Source: Candidatus Aenigmatarchaeota archaeon (GTDB taxonomy: Archaea; Aenigmatarchaeota; Aenigmatarchaeia; PWEA01; JACQIF01). Taken from it: a stretch of DNA of 6,677 nucleotides. The notes under the pieces are model-generated. The model saw nothing but the letters and a program-made list of their open reading frames with translations, was not told the origin of the DNA and did no database searches. Both the position numbers and the translations under genes were made by a program. This document shows, piece by piece, positions 5,787 to 6,677 of this stretch. Numbering within the stretch: position 1 is the stretch's first letter; each line of letters begins with the position of its first letter. Location of the stretch: assembly GCA_016198635.1 (NCBI GenBank), contig JACQIF010000059.1:1-6677 (forward strand), written 5' to 3'.

Positions 5787-5896
5787 ACGCGGTCAGAAAG
5801 CTCACCGCAACGCTGGGCACCAACCTGGACGGCATAGTGCCGGCTGTGAAGAAATTTATCCGCGAAAAAGACGAGGCGTTGGGCAGAAGCTCCTAA
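5762..5896 (+). CDS. 44-residue protein overlapping the alaS 3' end
   Basis: An ATG at 5762, in a different frame, opens 44 codons ending TAA at 5894-5896. The first 25 bases overlap the end of alaS, and a GGAGG site is correctly spaced. The product starts MAEEKAEVNAVRKLTATLG and continues through NLDGIVPAVKKFIREKDEAL to GRSS. It is charged, soluble, probably two short helices, with no cysteine or membrane segment. I do not recognise it. Translation is likely coupled to alaS, which hints at a role near AlaRS or its expression, but this is inference. It is shorter than usual gene-calling cut-offs and easily missed. The next gene has its own TATA box three bases after this stop. Confidence 0.6.
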   Translation: MAEEKAEVNAVRKLTATLGTNLDGIVPAVKKFIREKDEALGRSS

Positions 5897-5898
5897 TC

Positions 5899-5907
5899 TT
5901 TATATAT
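5899..5907 (+). promoter_or_regulatory. strong TATA box of the pilin operon
   Basis: TTTATATAT is the closest match to the archaeal consensus in the window. It sits 24-32 bases before the ATG at 5931, giving a leaderless first gene. A high-output promoter would suit an abundant surface protein. Confidence 0.75.
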
Positions 5908-5930
5908 GGTGCTCCCGTTAACTCCAGATT

Positions 5931-6137
5931 ATGAAGATCGAGGACATCAAGACCATAAACAGCGTCTCGGTGACTGTGCTGGCTGCGTTCGCGTTGGTTA
6001 TAGCCGGCCTTACAATAGGCGAAACGCTGCCTTTGGTGAGCGGGACGACGCTTATACTGAACGTCCTGGCCGTTATCGTTCTGGTGACCATATACGTCCG
6101 CTTGGAAGAGCTAATGGCAAACCGCGGGAAGAGGTAA
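5931..6137 (+). CDS. small two-helix membrane protein, first gene of the pilin unit
   Basis: This 68-residue protein is not recognised. It has two hydrophobic segments, about residues 12-33 and 38-57, joined by a very short turn, with an acidic N-terminus (MKIEDIKTIN) and a basic C-terminal tail (LEELMANRGKR). It starts at leaderless distance from the TATA box. Its stop codon overlaps the SD (GAGGT) of the next pilin gene, so the two are almost certainly co-transcribed and translationally linked. Position suggests a pilus-assembly or membrane-anchoring helper, but nothing in the sequence proves this. A longer open frame covering the same bases from 5906 is a shadow of the pilin frame. Confidence 0.75.
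   Translation: MKIEDIKTINSVSVTVLAAFALVIAGLTIGETLPLVSGTTLILNVLAVIVLVTIYVRLEELMANRGKR
6131..6135 (+). promoter_or_regulatory. Shine-Dalgarno sequence fixing the pilin start
   Basis: GAGGT lies seven bases before the ATG at 6143 and overlaps the stop of the upstream gene. It fixes the start so that the prepilin signal is at the very N-terminus, rejecting a 79-residue in-frame extension from 5906. Confidence 0.7.
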
Positions 6138-6142
6138 GTCTC

Positions 6143-6562
6143 ATGCAAACAAAGGGTGTTGCGCCTATATTGGCTACAGTGCTCATCGTTCTGATAGCCA
6201 TAGCTCTCGCTGGCACCTTCCTGCTATGGTCTTCAAGGACGTTAAGTTCTGCTACGGAACGTGGCACTCAAGAATCGCAGAGAATCGCGAGCGCCACGCA
6301 GGAGTCCATAGGCATCATCAGCCTTGCTTGCGGGGCAACGCCGCAGATAAACGTCAAGAACGCCGGCAGCTCCTCTTGGAACACTGGAGATCTTACAGTT
6401 TACCAGAACGATGTGCTGAAGACCGCTACATGGACGCCTGCAGGCGCAGTTGCGGCCAACGGCGTAACGACTGGCACACCGTCAGGCTTCACGCTGGTGT
6501 CTGGCGATACCATAAAGGTAGTCACCAAACAGGGTTCACAGGACTCGTCGAGGTGTCCGTAA
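6143..6562 (+). CDS. archaeal type IV pilin-like protein
   Basis: This 139-residue protein has a class III prepilin signal: MQTKG, then the hydrophobic helix VAPILATVLIVLIAIALAGT. Cleavage by a PibD/FlaK-type peptidase is expected after G5. The pattern KG(V/I)xPxxATVLxV is typical of the archaeal pilin N-terminal domain family. The helix continues through residues 26-58 (WSSRTLSSATERG…). A C-terminal beta-rich domain follows (about 65-131), with INVKNAGSSSW, DLTVYQND and SGDTIKVVTKQG, resembling the small beta-sandwich of archaeal pilins and archaellins. Two cysteines, C63 and C138, bracket this domain and could form a disulfide. The product would sit in the membrane and assemble into a surface filament used for adhesion or motility. 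A near-copy of its 5' end follows immediately. Confidence 0.85.
   Translation: MQTKGVAPILATVLIVLIAIALAGTFLLWSSRTLSSATERGTQESQRIASATQESIGIISLACGATPQINVKNAGSSSWNTGDLTVYQNDVLKTATWTPAGAVAANGVTTGTPSGFTLVSGDTIKVVTKQGSQDSSRCP
6151..6256 (+). repeat. direct repeat, copy 1 (pilin N-terminal module)
   Basis: This 106-base stretch recurs at 6572-6677, offset by 421 bases. 6151-6177 and 6198-6256 are identical to the second copy. Between them are seven differences (6178, 6181, 6184, 6187, 6190, 6193, 6197), six of them synonymous. The downstream limit of the repeat is unknown because the window ends inside copy 2. Confidence 0.9.
6550..6555 (+). promoter_or_regulatory. Shine-Dalgarno sequence of the second pilin
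   Basis: GAGGTG lies inside the last codons of the first pilin, 11 bases before the ATG at 6567. The spacing is long but usable, and it keeps the second pilin in the same operon. Confidence 0.5.
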
Positions 6563-6566
6563 AGTT

Positions 6567-6677
6567 ATGGAAAAGGGTGTTGCGCCTATATTGGCTACGG
6601 TACTGATAGTGCTCATATCCATAGCTCTCGCTGGCACCTTCCTGCTATGGTCTTCAAGGACGTTAAGTTCTGCTACG
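6567..6677 (+). CDS. second tandem pilin, N-terminus only
   Basis: An ATG four bases after the first pilin stop opens 37 codons up to the window edge. The product starts MEKGVAPILATVLIVLISIA and then matches the first pilin through WSSRTLSSAT. It has the same class III signal (cleavage expected after G4) and the same hydrophobic helix. The only differences in the aligned part are the first residues (MEK for MQTK) and one Ala-to-Ser change in the helix. It is evidently a tandem duplicate that would co-assemble with, or replace, the first pilin. The C-terminal domain, where such paralogues usually diverge, lies outside the window. Confidence 0.85.
   Translation, partial: MEKGVAPILATVLIVLISIALAGTFLLWSSRTLSSAT
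6572..6677 (+). repeat. direct repeat, copy 2 (pilin N-terminal module)
   Basis: Second copy of the repeat at 6151-6256, 99 of 106 bases identical by direct comparison. It reaches the window edge still in perfect match for its last 59 bases. Confidence 0.9.

Noticed and set aside
5906..6142. 79-residue extension of the pilin frame
   Set aside because: It overlaps the better-supported two-helix gene and would bury the prepilin signal inside the protein. ATG 6143 has a good SD.
1..6677. CRISPR array, insertion sequence, tRNA or rRNA genes
   Set aside because: No regularly spaced repeats, transposase, terminal inverted repeats with target duplication, or tRNA-like cloverleaf were seen on either strand.

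Overview
The window is archaeal. It carries the archaeal forms of ribosomal proteins L1, P0/L10 and P1/L12, an archaeal-type alanyl-tRNA synthetase with an N-terminal Cys4 element, and type IV pilins with a class III (PibD/FlaK-type) prepilin signal. Promoters look like archaeal TATA boxes. Four of them sit about 24-32 bases upstream of an ATG, as expected for leaderless transcripts (starts at 77 on the minus strand, and at 2614, 3003 and 5931). Genes inside operons have Shine-Dalgarno sequences instead (GGAGGT, AGGTGA, GGAGG, GAGGT). The lineage cannot be resolved further from this sequence alone. A small or uncultivated archaeon is plausible because many of the short proteins are not recognisable, but that is only a guess.

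Layout. (1) 1-77, minus strand: the first 25 codons of a secreted protein (signal peptide) running off the left edge. (2) 191-565: a small three-helix membrane protein of unknown function. (3) 673-2537: the ribosomal stalk operon rpl1-rpl10(P0)-rpl12(P1), with a hairpin beside the L1 ribosome binding site. No L11 gene precedes L1 here. (4) 2614-2967: an orphan soluble 117-residue protein with its own promoter. (5) 2973-5896: the alaS unit. It has a promoter, a 102-base leader rich in hairpins that can also be read as a 33-codon leaderless ORF ending TAA directly against the alaS ATG, then alaS itself, then a 44-codon gene overlapping the alaS 3' end by 25 bases. (6) 5899-6677: a pilin unit with a strong TATA box, a leaderless two-helix membrane protein, a complete pilin and the start of a second pilin that is almost identical over its N-terminal region.

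The core of the window is translation: the L1 stalk, the P0/P1 stalk that recruits elongation factors, and tRNA-Ala charging and proofreading. The ends are cell-envelope genes. The part most worth a second look is the alaS leader, which combines a palindrome just after the inferred transcription start, two related hairpins and a candidate leader peptide coupled to alaS. Next is the tandem pilin pair, whose identical 5' segments flank a patch of six consecutive synonymous differences.
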